Assembly: GCF_001277215.2 (NCBI RefSeq) | Contig: NZ_CP013940.1 | Span: 3,224,001-3,288,000 of the forward strand | Length of the DNA stretch: 64,000 bases | Origin: Cronobacter malonaticus LMG 23826 | GTDB lineage: Bacteria > Pseudomonadota > Gammaproteobacteria > Enterobacterales > Enterobacteriaceae | Direction: 5' to 3' | Shown here: positions 41,407 through 49,997 of the stretch, piece by piece | Layout of the letters: every line of letters starts with the position of its first letter | Numbering within the stretch: position 1 is the stretch's first letter | Translations under genes and position numbers: made by a program | Notes under the pieces: model-generated | What the model was told of the DNA's origin: nothing | The model's database searches: none | The model's input: the letters and a program-made list of their open reading frames with translations, nothing else

Positions 41407-43125
41407 ATGCGTACTAGCCAATATCTGCTCTCCACTCTGAAGGAGACACCTGCCGACGCGGAGGTCATCAGCCACCAGCTGATGCTGCGCGCCGGGATGA
41501 TCCGCAAGCTGGCCTCCGGGTTATACACCTGGCTGCCAACCGGCCTGCGCGTCCTGAAAAAAGTCGAAAATATCGTGCGTGAAGAGATGAACAACGCCGG
41601 TGCTATCGAGGTGTCGATGCCAGTGGTTCAGCCCGCTGAACTGTGGCAGGAGAGCGGCCGCTGGGAACAGTACGGTCCGGAACTGCTGCGTTTTGTCGAT
41701 CGCGGCGATCGCGCGTTTGTGCTCGGCCCGACGCACGAAGAGGTTATCACCGATCTGATCCGCAACGAACTGAGCTCCTATAAACAGTTGCCGCTGAACT
41801 TCTATCAGATCCAGACCAAATTCCGTGACGAAGTGCGCCCGCGTTTCGGCGTAATGCGCTCGCGCGAGTTCCTGATGAAAGACGCCTACTCTTTCCATAC
41901 AACGCAGGAATCGCTGCAACAGACCTACGACGCGATGTATGAGGCCTACAGCAAAATCTTCACCCGCATGGGGCTGGATTTCCGCCCGGTGCAGGCAGAT
42001 ACCGGCTCGATTGGCGGCAGCGCGTCGCACGAATTCCAGGTGCTGGCGCAGAGCGGCGAAGACGATATCGTCTTCTCTGACTCTTCTGACTTCGCGGCTA
42101 ACATTGAGCTCGCCGAAGCGGTCGCCCCGCTGACCCCGCGCGCGGCGGCAACCCAGGAGATGACGCTGGTCGATACGCCGAACGCGAAAACCATCGCCGA
42201 GCTGGTTGAGCAGTTCAACCTGCCAGTTGAGAAAACCGTGAAAACGCTGCTGGTGAAAGCGGCTGAAGGCAGCGAGTTCCCGCTGGTAGCGCTGCTGGTG
42301 CGCGGCGACCACGAACTGAACGAAGTGAAAGCTGAAAAACTGACGCAGGTCGCCAGCCCGCTGACGTTTGCAACCGAAGCCGAAATCCGCGCCGCCGTTA
42401 ACGCCGGTCCGGGTTCGCTTGGCCCGGTGAATATGCCGGTGCCGGTCGTGATTGACCGCAGCGTGGCCGCGATGAGCGATTTCGCCGCAGGCGCGAACAT
42501 TGACGGTAAACATTACTTCGGCATCAACTGGGATCGCGACGTGGCGACCCCGCAGGTTGCGGATATCCGTAACGTGGTAGCCGGCGATCCAAGCCCGGAT
42601 GGTCAGGGCACGCTGCTTATCAAACGTGGCATCGAAGTGGGCCATATTTTCCAGCTTGGCACTAAATACTCCGACGCGCTGAAAGCCTCCGTACAGGGCG
42701 AAGATGGCCGTAATCAGGTGCTGACGATGGGCTGCTACGGCATCGGCGTAACGCGCGTGGTGGCGGCGGCGATTGAGCAGAACCATGACGAGCGCGGTAT
42801 CGTCTGGCCGGACGCCATCGCGCCGTTCCAGGTCGCGATTCTGCCGATGAACATGCACAAATCCTTCCGCGTGCAGGAGCTGGCAGAGAAACTCTACGCT
42901 GAGCTGCGCGCCAAAGGCATCGATGTGCTGATGGATGACCGTAAAGAGCGTCCGGGCGTGATGTTTGCGGATATGGAGCTTATCGGCATTCCGCACACCG
43001 TGGTGATTGGCGATCGTAACCTCGACAACGACGAGATTGAATACAAATACCGTCGCGATGGCGAGAAGAAGATGATCAAAACCGGTGACATCCTCGATTA
43101 CCTGGTCGCGAATGTGAAGCGCTAA
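41407..43125 (+). CDS. proS: Prolyl-tRNA synthetase
   Basis: Class II synthetase charging tRNA-Pro. It has 572 residues, the E. coli length, bacterial type. The catalytic domain is split by an editing insertion. Motif 1 lies near residue 60, motif 2 in [25 protein letters not shown] (about 138-162), and the INS editing domain spans about 225-400 ([24 protein letters not shown]). Motif 3 is in [17 protein letters not shown], and the anticodon-binding domain begins near 470. It is a single gene with a terminator. A 545-codon frame on the other strand is a shadow. Confidence 0.98.
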   Translation: MRTSQYLLSTLKETPADAEVISHQLMLRAGMIRKLASGLYTWLPTGLRVLKKVENIVREEMNNAGAIEVSMPVVQPAELWQESGRWEQYGPELLRFVDRGDRAFVLGPTHEEVITDLIRNELSSYKQLPLNFYQIQTKFRDEVRPRFGVMRSREFLMKDAYSFHTTQESLQQTYDAMYEAYSKIFTRMGLDFRPVQADTGSIGGSASHEFQVLAQSGEDDIVFSDSSDFAANIELAEAVAPLTPRAAATQEMTLVDTPNAKTIAELVEQFNLPVEKTVKTLLVKAAEGSEFPLVALLVRGDHELNEVKAEKLTQVASPLTFATEAEIRAAVNAGPGSLGPVNMPVPVVIDRSVAAMSDFAAGANIDGKHYFGINWDRDVATPQVADIRNVVAGDPSPDGQGTLLIKRGIEVGHIFQLGTKYSDALKASVQGEDGRNQVLTMGCYGIGVTRVVAAAIEQNHDERGIVWPDAIAPFQVAILPMNMHKSFRVQELAEKLYAELRAKGIDVLMDDRKERPGVMFADMELIGIPHTVVIGDRNLDNDEIEYKYRRDGEKKMIKTGDILDYLVANVKR

Positions 43126-43144
43126 GCGCTCCCCACATTGCATT

Positions 43145-43172
43145 AAAAAGGCCCTCAATAGAGGGCCTTTTT
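43145..43172 (+). terminator. Terminator of proS
   Basis: AAAAAGGCCCTC / GAGGGCCTTTTT, 4-base loop, bidirectional for proS and nlpE. Confidence 0.93.
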
Positions 43173-43194
43173 CTTATCCGTTTACCTGTCTCCG

Positions 43195-43893
43195 TTACGG
43201 GTGGTCGCAATCTTTGCCGGGCTTAAACGCCACTTTACGATCGGCGACCAGACGCTTTTGCACCGTACCGCTCGCCGGGTTGACCGTCATGGTAAAGTGC
43301 GCTTCCACCACCAGCAGCACCGGTTTCTGGCTTACGCCACCCGCGCTTTGATAGTCATGCGCCAGCACGGCATGATTCGCTACCCCCGTCTCGCGCCCGG
43401 TGGCGCAGTCGGTAAAGGTGGCGGCATTTGCCTGGTGCTGGTACATCCCCGTCATGGTCATGGGCGTTTTCGGCAGCGGATCGCTCACCGGATCGAGCCG
43501 GTAATTTAGCGACGACTCAATCGGGTTGCCTTCCCGATCAAGCATCTCCAGCGCCTCGCCGCGCGCGCGGAAATAGGTTTTCTCGCCCTCGCTGTCAGTG
43601 AGCACCAGCTTATCAGCGGTACGCGCCCAGGTGCCGTAAGAGGCGAACACCGCCTGCCCTTTCGCGCCCAGATAGCGTTGATTCATCACCCAGGTGCCGT
43701 CTTTCTCTAAAAACAGCGCAGTCTCGATGCCTTCGCAATCGGCGCATGGCAGCACGCCTTTCCAGCTCTGCTGCATCGGTTTCAGCTCCGCAGCGCTGGT
43801 CGGCGCTAAGGTCTGCATTTCTGCCCGGTTGTTACAGCCAAACAGCGTAAACAGGCTTAATGCCGCCGCTGCACAAAATATGATTTTTTTCAC
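43195..43893 (-). CDS. nlpE: Outer-membrane lipoprotein NlpE
   Basis: Surface-adhesion and lipoprotein-trafficking sensor that activates the Cpx system, also linked to copper tolerance. It has 232 residues (E. coli 236). The signal peptide ends LFGC with lipidated Cys20. The N-terminal domain carries the CXXC pair in LPCADCEGIET (about 52-62). The C-terminal OB-like domain follows from about residue 125, with another pair of cysteines (FTDCATG and GKDCDHP) expected to form the redox-sensitive disulfide. It is upstream of arfB on the same strand. Confidence 0.95.
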   Translation of the reverse strand: MKKIIFCAAAALSLFTLFGCNNRAEMQTLAPTSAAELKPMQQSWKGVLPCADCEGIETALFLEKDGTWVMNQRYLGAKGQAVFASYGTWARTADKLVLTDSEGEKTYFRARGEALEMLDREGNPIESSLNYRLDPVSDPLPKTPMTMTGMYQHQANAATFTDCATGRETGVANHAVLAHDYQSAGGVSQKPVLLVVEAHFTMTVNPASGTVQKRLVADRKVAFKPGKDCDHP

Positions 43894-43920
43894 CGTATTT
43901 CCTTATTGTTCGTGGTGCTT

Positions 43921-44343
43921 TTAATCCGGCATACCGCGCACTTTTCCCCGCAGGGCTTTAGTGGCAGATTTATGGGTTTTCGCCTCCAGGCGTCGCACTT
44001 TCGAGGCGCGCGTCGGGCGAGTCTCCTTTCGACGCTTTTGCGTGGCGGTAAGTTCCCGTACCAGCATCACAAGACGCGCCAGCGCCGCCTCGCGGTTCAT
44101 CTCCTGGCTGCGATACTCCTGCGCCTTGATAATCACCACACCCTCGGCGGTGATCAGATGATGACTCGCCGCCAGCAGGCGCGCTTTCCACTCGTCCGGC
44201 AAACTGGAGGCGTTGATATCAAACCGCAGATGAATGGCCGTAGAGCTTTTATTCACATGCTGCCCACCCGCGCCCTGCGCCCGGATGGCGCTGAACGTCA
44301 CCTCCTCATCGGGCACCGCCACGCTTCGTGAAAACGTAATCAT
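43921..44343 (-). CDS. arfB: Alternative ribosome-rescue factor ArfB
   Basis: Codon-independent peptidyl-tRNA hydrolase that frees ribosomes stalled on mRNAs lacking a stop. It has 140 residues, as in E. coli YaeJ. The GGQ motif is at residues 26-28 ([15 protein letters not shown]), and the basic C-terminal tail, about 105-140 ([22 protein letters not shown]), enters the empty mRNA channel. The start overlaps the yaeQ stop by four bases. This is the second GGQ protein in the window beside PrfH, but it acts on different damaged complexes. Confidence 0.96.
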   Translation of the reverse strand: MITFSRSVAVPDEEVTFSAIRAQGAGGQHVNKSSTAIHLRFDINASSLPDEWKARLLAASHHLITAEGVVIIKAQEYRSQEMNREAALARLVMLVRELTATQKRRKETRPTRASKVRRLEAKTHKSATKALRGKVRGMPD

Positions 44344-44885
44344 GCCAGAGCTTGCCAGACGGTCGGGTGAAGCTCCAGGTTTTGCTCTGCGCCGGACAGC
44401 CAGATAACGCCTTCCTGCAACGTGGCCTGTAACGTCATGGTTCTCTGCGCCAGCGCGCTCAGCTGTGCGAGCTGTTCATCGTTGATATACCAGATAGTCA
44501 GGTTTTTATACTGCCGCAGTTTGTCCTGATTCTGCTGCCACCAGATTTGCGCAGCGCGATCATTATAGGTAAACAGCGCCACCTGCTGCGACTGGCTCAC
44601 CGCCTTCTTGAGGCGACGCTCTTCCGGCAGCCCAAGCTCAATCCAGAGATCGATGCCGAGATGATCGTTACGCAGCCAGATCTCCGGCTCGTCGTCGGCG
44701 CACAGGCCGCGGGTAAACTGCAACCGCTCGTCGGCGTACATCATCCAGGCCAGCAGGCGCAGCATCATCCGCTCCTGCGTTTCCGAAGGATGGCGCGCCA
44801 GCGTCAGGTTGATATCGAGAAACTGCTGCCGGTCGAGGTCGGCCACATTGACCGCCGCTTTATAAATGGTTGCTTTTAACGCCAT
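44340..44885 (-). CDS. yaeQ: YaeQ family protein
   Basis: A 181-residue protein from ATG 44885 ([21 protein letters not shown]), the E. coli YaeQ length; the 21 extra codons to 44948 in this frame are not family-like. The core ([49 protein letters not shown]) resembles a PD-(D/E)XK nuclease-like fold. Biochemical activity is not established. The E. coli protein suppressed an rfaH defect in haemolysin expression. It is coupled to arfB by a four-base overlap. Confidence 0.93.
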   Translation of the reverse strand: MALKATIYKAAVNVADLDRQQFLDINLTLARHPSETQERMMLRLLAWMMYADERLQFTRGLCADDEPEIWLRNDHLGIDLWIELGLPEERRLKKAVSQSQQVALFTYNDRAAQIWWQQNQDKLRQYKNLTIWYINDEQLAQLSALAQRTMTLQATLQEGVIWLSGAEQNLELHPTVWQALA

Positions 44886-44991
44886 AAGGCCCCCTGAAAA
44901 GTTGGGGGGTATTGTAGCGTAATACGCGTCGGCTGGCTGCCGCTTCAAGCGCAGCGCGGTAACGCCGCGAGAGCCTGCGCTATGGCTCTGA

Positions 44992-45008
44992 TGACTATGG
45001 TATAGTCA
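44992..45008. promoter_or_regulatory. 17-base palindrome over a putative yaeP promoter
   Basis: TGACTATGGTATAGTCA has 6-base perfect arms around a short centre and contains an extended -10 (TGG-TATAGT) at 44998-45006, 86 bases before yaeP. A repressor bound here would block that promoter. The regulator is unknown. Confidence 0.45.
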
Positions 45009-45091
45009 CCTTGCTAAACAGAGTTTAACTACGTAGGCTTAGACTTGCATCCCGCGGTGAAGTCTGTCGTCAGGCTCTGACAGGAGGGCAT

Positions 45092-45292
45092 GTGGATAAA
45101 TATTGTGAATTAATACGACAGCGCTATTCGCAGATAGCCAGCGGCGAACTGGGGTACATTCCCGACGCGCTGGGCTGCGTATTAAGGGCTCTGAATGAGG
45201 TGGCCTCTGATGAAGCCCTCTCGGAGTCGGTCAGGGAACAGGCGGCGTATGCTGCCGCGAACTTACTGGTGAGCGATTATGTCAATGAATGA
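45092..45292 (+). CDS. yaeP: YaeP family protein
   Basis: A 66-residue protein from GTG 45092, with AGGAGGG upstream. It is almost identical in layout to E. coli YaeP ([29 protein letters not shown], ending [16 protein letters not shown]), all-helical and of unknown function. Its last 14 bases overlap rof, so the two are co-translated; this pairing is conserved in enterobacteria and suggests a link to Rho control, without direct proof. Confidence 0.93.
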   Translation: MDKYCELIRQRYSQIASGELGYIPDALGCVLRALNEVASDEALSESVREQAAYAAANLLVSDYVNE

Positions 45293-45539
45293 TGCCTATC
45301 AACCCATCAACTGCGATGACTATGACAACCTCGAGCTCGCCTGCCAGCATCACTTATTACTGACGCTGGAACTCAAAAGCGGCGAGGTCATGAAGGCCAA
45401 AGCGCAGGATCTGGTTACGCGCAAAAACGTCGAATATTTGATTGCCGATGAAGCCGGTGCCGTACGCGAAGTACGTCTCGACAAAATTGCGAGCTTCAGC
45501 CATCCACAAATCGGTACGGTGGTCGTCAGCGAATCCTGA
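45279..45539 (+). CDS. rof: Rho-binding antiterminator Rof
   Basis: A small acidic protein (YaeO) that binds the RNA-binding face of Rho and inhibits termination. It has 86 residues from ATG 45279, which has GGTGAG five bases upstream, or 84 from ATG 45285, the form usual for E. coli. The fold is Sm-like: [20 protein letters not shown], then [17 protein letters not shown] and [20 protein letters not shown], ending [16 protein letters not shown]. It overlaps yaeP and is followed by a strong terminator. Confidence 0.94.
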   Translation: MSMNDAYQPINCDDYDNLELACQHHLLLTLELKSGEVMKAKAQDLVTRKNVEYLIADEAGAVREVRLDKIASFSHPQIGTVVVSES

Positions 45540-45555
45540 CGCGCGTTCCACCCTG

Positions 45556-45588
45556 ACGGGCAGCCCTGCCGGCTGCCCGTTTTTTTTC
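45556..45588 (+). terminator. Terminator of yaeP-rof
   Basis: ACGGGCAGCC / GGCTGCCCGT with a run of eight T, 17 bases after the rof stop; it ends two bases into the convergent cytochrome gene's stop region. Confidence 0.93.
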
Positions 45589-45901
45589 AGGGCTTCTGCC
45601 CGGCGTAGTAAGCCGCCAGATTCGCGATATCTTCATCCGACAGCCCACTCACGTACGCTTTCATGATTTCCGCCTGCCCGCCACTGCGCTCGCCTTTTTT
45701 GTACGCCTGAAGCGCATGTTCAAGATACGCCTCATTTTGCCCGCCGAGATTCGGATAAATCGGCGCGCTGGCTTTGCCGGACGCGCCGTGGCAGGCGACG
45801 CACATGACTGCTTTCTCTTCGCCCGCCGCCGCGTCGCCTTTGGCCTGCGCCGTCACGCTTAACGCCATCAGGCTCGCCAGTAACATGCCATGTTTAATCA
45901 T
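45587..45901 (-). CDS. Small periplasmic c-type cytochrome
   Basis: A 104-residue protein from ATG 45901. It has a signal peptide of about 20 residues ([19 protein letters not shown]), then a single haem c site CVACH at residues 34-38 and a methionine-containing C-terminal part ([24 protein letters not shown]) that can supply the sixth ligand. The layout is that of class I cytochrome c, subfamily cytochrome c4/c5-like. It would carry electrons in the periplasm; partners are unknown. The gene overlaps the end of tilS by eight bases (ATGATTAA), so it is probably translated by coupling. E. coli K-12 has no such gene at this site. Confidence 0.9.
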   Translation of the reverse strand: MIKHGMLLASLMALSVTAQAKGDAAAGEEKAVMCVACHGASGKASAPIYPNLGGQNEAYLEHALQAYKKGERSGGQAEIMKAYVSGLSDEDIANLAAYYAGQKP

Positions 45902-47198
45902 CGTTATGCTCCTTGTGCCAGGCCAGCCTCCAGCCCGGTTCGTTCTGCGCCTGGCCTTCACGGGTAATGAACAGGCCGGGCGCGCAGATGGGTTGCTCAT
46001 CATAAAACAAGATTGGCGTTATCTCGCGCTGCCAGGGCGGCACCTGCAGTTCCTGCCAGAGTTTTTTCAGCGTGCGTCCGCGCTCGCGCCCGACAATATA
46101 CAACATCCCCGACGCGCTGAAGCGCACTGAGACCGTTTCGCCGGGGTGCGGCGGTCGCACGGCGTCGCCTGCTTCGCCAAATTGTAACCAGCCGAGCGCC
46201 GCCGGCAGAGGTAAAGCCACGTGCGGATCGGGCCAGGCAAGCACCGTCTGGCGCTGCCCCTGCCGTGCTCTCACCCACCACAGCCGCCCCTGATAACGCC
46301 GCGCTTCATAGTCGCCGCATTTCAGGCGCGGCGCGGCATCTTCACGGCTTTGGGCCACTTCATCCCAGATCCGTTGCAGCGTGGCGCGCGAAGGCATCGG
46401 CGCGTTCAGCGCGGCCAGCCAGCGGCGCAGCAGCGCGGCGCGTTTCAGCGCGCTCATGGTTTCAAGCGGCGCGATCGCGAGCGTTTTGCCGTCCATCAGC
46501 GCGGCAAGCTCCGGCGCCAGCAGTTCATCCAGCAGTTGCTCCTGTTCGCCACAAAGCTGCGCGCTGCGCGCTGCCGCCTCAGTGAAATGCGGCCAGCGCG
46601 CTTCCAGCGCAGGCAGAATGCGCAGGCGTAAAAAGTTGCGTTCGAAGCGATCGTCCTGGTTGCTTTCATCGTCGATCCACACAAGCTGGTGACGAGAGCC
46701 CCACGCCTCCAGTTGAGCGCGCGGCGTGTTCAGCAGCGGGCGCAGAAGAACGCTGCCCGCAAACGGCAGTTCGGCAGGCATCGCCGCCAGCCCCGCCGGG
46801 CCGCTGCCGCGCTTGAGCGCCAGCAGCAGGGTTTCGCACTGGTCGTCGAGATGCTGCGCCGTCACCAGCGCTTCACCCGGCAGAAGGGCGGCTGCAAACG
46901 CCTGGTAGCGCGCTTTGCGCGCCTGCGCCTCAAGGCCCAGCCCGTCCTGCGCCAGCTCCACGTACGCCAGCTCAAACGGCACCTGCCAGCGGTAACAGAG
47001 GGCCTGACAGTGCGCCGCCCAGCGGTCGGCGTTCGGGCTGATACCATGATGAACGTGAATGGCGCGCAGGCGCAGTTCAGGGTGCGCCTCGCGCAGCCGC
47101 ACCAGCTGGTGGAGCAATACCGTTGAATCCAGCCCGCCGCTGTAAGCCACCAGCAGCTGGCGTCGGCCCCGCAGGGCTGAAAGCAGAGAAGTATCCAT
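45894..47198 (-). CDS. tilS: tRNA(Ile)-lysidine synthetase
   Basis: Converts C34 of tRNA-Ile(CAU) to lysidine so that it reads AUA codons; essential. It has 434 residues from ATG 47198 ([21 protein letters not shown]), close to the E. coli 432. The PP-loop ATP motif is SGGLDST (residues 20-26), followed by [27 protein letters not shown]. The central TilS domain and the C-terminal TilS_C domain ([18 protein letters not shown] to [12 protein letters not shown]) recognise the tRNA. The open frame continues 32 codons upstream without similarity. The downstream cytochrome gene overlaps its stop. Confidence 0.96.
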   Translation of the reverse strand: MDTSLLSALRGRRQLLVAYSGGLDSTVLLHQLVRLREAHPELRLRAIHVHHGISPNADRWAAHCQALCYRWQVPFELAYVELAQDGLGLEAQARKARYQAFAAALLPGEALVTAQHLDDQCETLLLALKRGSGPAGLAAMPAELPFAGSVLLRPLLNTPRAQLEAWGSRHQLVWIDDESNQDDRFERNFLRLRILPALEARWPHFTEAAARSAQLCGEQEQLLDELLAPELAALMDGKTLAIAPLETMSALKRAALLRRWLAALNAPMPSRATLQRIWDEVAQSREDAAPRLKCGDYEARRYQGRLWWVRARQGQRQTVLAWPDPHVALPLPAALGWLQFGEAGDAVRPPHPGETVSVRFSASGMLYIVGRERGRTLKKLWQELQVPPWQREITPILFYDEQPICAPGLFITREGQAQNEPGWRLAWHKEHNDD

Positions 47199-47207
47199 TG
47201 TGTCGGA

Positions 47208-47248
47208 ATAAAGAAAGGCCATTGCCGGGCAACTTACCGGGCAATGGC
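47208..47248 (-). terminator. Terminator of yaeR
   Basis: Minus strand: GCCATTGC / GCAATGGC with inner pairing, followed by CTTTCTTTATT, in the 64-base gap between yaeR and tilS. Confidence 0.65.
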
Positions 47249-47262
47249 GTCGGGAGCAAGCG

Positions 47263-47652
47263 TTACTGCTGGTAGAGTTCGAGCGGCAGGCCATCCGGAT
47301 CGTTGAAGAACGTAAAGCGCTTGCCGGTGAGCGGATCCACGCGTACCGCCTCGCACGTCACGCCGCGGCTTTCCAGAAACGCCACCGCCCTGTCGACATC
47401 GTCCACGCTGAACGCGAGATGGCGCAAACCGCAGGCTTCCGGGCGGCTCGGCCGCGCGGGCGGAAACGGAAACGAAAAGAGCTCGATCACGTATTGCCCG
47501 TTCAGCGCCAGATCGCCCTTCCAGGAATCGCGCGCCTCCCGGTAGACCTCCGATTGCAGGGTGAAGCCCAGCGTATCGCAGTAGAACGCTTTGCTGCGGT
47601 GATAGTCCGTCGCGATAATGGCGATATGGTGAATCTGTTTTAAACCCAGCAT
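47263..47652 (-). CDS. yaeR: VOC-family protein YaeR
   Basis: A 129-residue protein, the same length as E. coli YaeR, of the glyoxalase/dioxygenase superfamily. It has two beta-alpha-beta-beta-beta modules: [24 protein letters not shown] at the N-terminus and [20 protein letters not shown] in the second half. Putative metal ligands are the His of HHIAI, a Glu of YVIELFSF, the His of LRHLAF and the Glu of GLPLELYQQ. The substrate is unknown. An AAGGAGG site supports ATG 47652. It lies 57 bases after ldcC on the same strand. Confidence 0.95.
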   Translation of the reverse strand: MLGLKQIHHIAIIATDYHRSKAFYCDTLGFTLQSEVYREARDSWKGDLALNGQYVIELFSFPFPPARPSRPEACGLRHLAFSVDDVDRAVAFLESRGVTCEAVRVDPLTGKRFTFFNDPDGLPLELYQQ

Positions 47653-47709
47653 AATCCCTCCTTATGATTGTCTGGCACGTTACTGAGCCTCATGCGGCAA
47701 AACAAGGGG

Positions 47710-49848
47710 TTACTCGCTTTTTAGGACACGTACCCTATAGACGCCATCTTCGCCGCACTTCGCGCCGTGGATATCCGTTTCAAAGCCGGGATAGTGCCTG
47801 CCGATGGAGCAGAGCATAAGCAGGAAATCGAGCACCGCGCGCGACTCCTCGGTGATCATCTCGCCGGGCATCACCAGCGGCACGCCAGGCGGATACGGCA
47901 GGATCATATTGGCGGACACGCGCCCGATCAGCTTTTCGATCTCCACCGTTTCGACATTACCCTTCACCTGCTGCTGATACATCTCATGCGGCGTCATTTT
48001 CATCTCCGGCAGCACGTCAAACGCCCGCAGCATCAGATCCGGCAGATCGTGCTGCTGGATAAGTTTGTGGATCCCCTGTGCCAACTCCTGCACGCGCATA
48101 TTGCGGTAGAAATCGGGATCTTCCGCCCAGAGATCGGGCAGTATATTTTTCACCCGCAGGTTGAGATCGTACGCGCGCTTAAACTCCGTCAGGCCACGCA
48201 GCAGGCCCATCGCGCGGGTCTTATCGATGCCGATACTAAACAGGAACAACAAGTTGTACGGGCCGGTTTTCTCGACCACCACGCCGCGCTCGTCAAGAAA
48301 CTTCGCGACCAGCGCCGCAGGAATACCCTCTTTCTCCATATTGCCCTGCGCGTCCATGCCCGGCGTCAGGATCGTGACCTTTACCGGATCGAGATACATA
48401 TGATCGCGGTCGGCATGCGTAAAACCGTGCCAGTCGTCGCCGGGCGTAATCGGCCAGCAGTCCGCTTCGCCAATCTCCGCCGGCTGCCAGATATCAAAGA
48501 ACCAGCTGTCACTCTCCTCACGAAGACGCTGCACCTCCTTGCGAAAATGCAGCGCGCGCTCCACCGAGCGGTTGATTAAACGGCGGCCCGGATTGCCACG
48601 CAGCATCGCCGCGGCGGTTTCAATGGACGCCACCAGCGGATAGCTCGGCGAGGTGGTGGTGTGCATCATGTAGGCTTCGTTGAACGTCTCTTCGTCATAG
48701 TCGCCTTTAATGTGGATCAGCGACGCCTGCGACAGCGCCGCCAGCATTTTGTGGGTCGACTGGGTTTCAAAGAACACTTTACCGGGCACGCGCTCGCCGC
48801 TCATGCCGCTCTTGCCTTTGTAGATCGGATGAAAATGGGTGTAGGGCACCCACGCGGAATCGAAGTGGATCGAGGGAACGTCCAGCGTCTGCTTGATCCA
48901 GTTGGTGTTATACAGCAACCCGTCGTAGGTGGAATTGGTGATAACCGCATGGACCGGCCAGCTGGCGTCCGGCGTCTGCGCCACTTTTTGGGCGATCGAC
49001 TCACGGGTAAATTCCCGCTTCGGAATGCCGCCCAGAATACCGAGCGCATTACGCGTGGGCTTGAGCCACAGCGGCACAATATCGCTCATCATCAGCAGAT
49101 GCGTCAGCGACTTATGGCAGTTGCGATCGATAAGCACCGTGCTGCCGGCGTGCGCGGCGTACATCCCGATGATTTTATTCGACGTGGACGTGCCGTTAGT
49201 CACCATATAGCTCTGCTCGGCCCCGAAAGTGCGGGCGATATACTCTTCCGCCTCCAGATGCGGCCCGGTGTGATCGAGCAGCGATCCCAACTCGGTGACG
49301 GAGATCGAGACATCCGCCTTTAGCGTATTGCCGCCAAAAAAATCATAAAACAGGCAGCCGACCGGGCTTTTCTGATACGCCGTGCCGCCCATATGGCCTG
49401 GCGTGCAGAACGTATATTTGCCCTCTTTCACATAGGTAAACAGCGCTTTGGTAAAGGGCGGCGTGATGTTGTCGAGATACTCCTGGGTGTACTGGCGAAT
49501 GCGCGTCGCGATGTCGTCGGCAATGCCCAGCGAATACTCGAAAAACCAGAGCGCCATGCGCATCTCGTTGGCGCTGACATCCAGTGTCGAGTGCGTATTA
49601 ATAAAGGCATAAAGCGGCAGATATTCGTTAAGCTGATTGATTTCGCAACATAAATCGAGACTGTACTCATCCCAGTCGAAAATGACCCCGCAAATACGCG
49701 GATTGTGCTCGATAAACTTCAGCAGATCGTTGCTGTTTTTCGGCCAGATTAGCTGAAAGCCCTGCTGCTGGAGCGCCGCCTGCAACTCTTTCATCGGCTC
49801 GTCTTTATAGAAAACGCCGTGCGGCCCCATGATGGCGATGATATTCAC
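47710..49848 (-). CDS. ldcC: Constitutive lysine decarboxylase
   Basis: PLP enzyme making cadaverine and CO2 from lysine, consuming a proton. It has 712 residues (E. coli LdcC 713). It has an N-terminal wing domain of about 130 residues, a PLP domain with the lysine in ETQSTHKMLAALSQ (near 367), SIHFDSAWVPYTHFHP, and a large C-terminal domain. I chose LdcC over inducible CadA because of its position between yaeR and the accA block and the lack of cadB or cadC nearby. Promoter elements were not recognised. In E. coli ldcC follows accA directly; here the chitinase gene separates them. Confidence 0.93.
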   Translation of the reverse strand: MNIIAIMGPHGVFYKDEPMKELQAALQQQGFQLIWPKNSNDLLKFIEHNPRICGVIFDWDEYSLDLCCEINQLNEYLPLYAFINTHSTLDVSANEMRMALWFFEYSLGIADDIATRIRQYTQEYLDNITPPFTKALFTYVKEGKYTFCTPGHMGGTAYQKSPVGCLFYDFFGGNTLKADVSISVTELGSLLDHTGPHLEAEEYIARTFGAEQSYMVTNGTSTSNKIIGMYAAHAGSTVLIDRNCHKSLTHLLMMSDIVPLWLKPTRNALGILGGIPKREFTRESIAQKVAQTPDASWPVHAVITNSTYDGLLYNTNWIKQTLDVPSIHFDSAWVPYTHFHPIYKGKSGMSGERVPGKVFFETQSTHKMLAALSQASLIHIKGDYDEETFNEAYMMHTTTSPSYPLVASIETAAAMLRGNPGRRLINRSVERALHFRKEVQRLREESDSWFFDIWQPAEIGEADCWPITPGDDWHGFTHADRDHMYLDPVKVTILTPGMDAQGNMEKEGIPAALVAKFLDERGVVVEKTGPYNLLFLFSIGIDKTRAMGLLRGLTEFKRAYDLNLRVKNILPDLWAEDPDFYRNMRVQELAQGIHKLIQQHDLPDLMLRAFDVLPEMKMTPHEMYQQQVKGNVETVEIEKLIGRVSANMILPYPPGVPLVMPGEMITEESRAVLDFLLMLCSIGRHYPGFETDIHGAKCGEDGVYRVRVLKSE

Positions 49849-49967
49849 TGCTTACCCCCTGGCAAAAAAAACCGTCTGGTAAGCATAGTTGAGCGAAGCG
49901 GAACGACGGGCGAGAAGGCAAAAAACCTGGAATCAGACCTTTTGCCTTCCCGGGGTAATAAACGAAT

Positions 49968-49993
49968 AAAGCCAGCCCGCAGGCTGGCTTTTT
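49968..49993 (-). terminator. Terminator of the chitinase gene
   Basis: AAAGCCAGCC / GGCTGGCTTT, 4-base loop, a few bases after the chitinase stop on the minus strand; T-rich on both sides. Confidence 0.8.
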
Positions 49994-49997
49994 ACCG

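Noticed and set aside
41521..43158. A 545-codon open frame antisense to proS
   Set aside because: Mirror of a long GC-rich conserved gene; composition is atypical and no recognisable domain exists.
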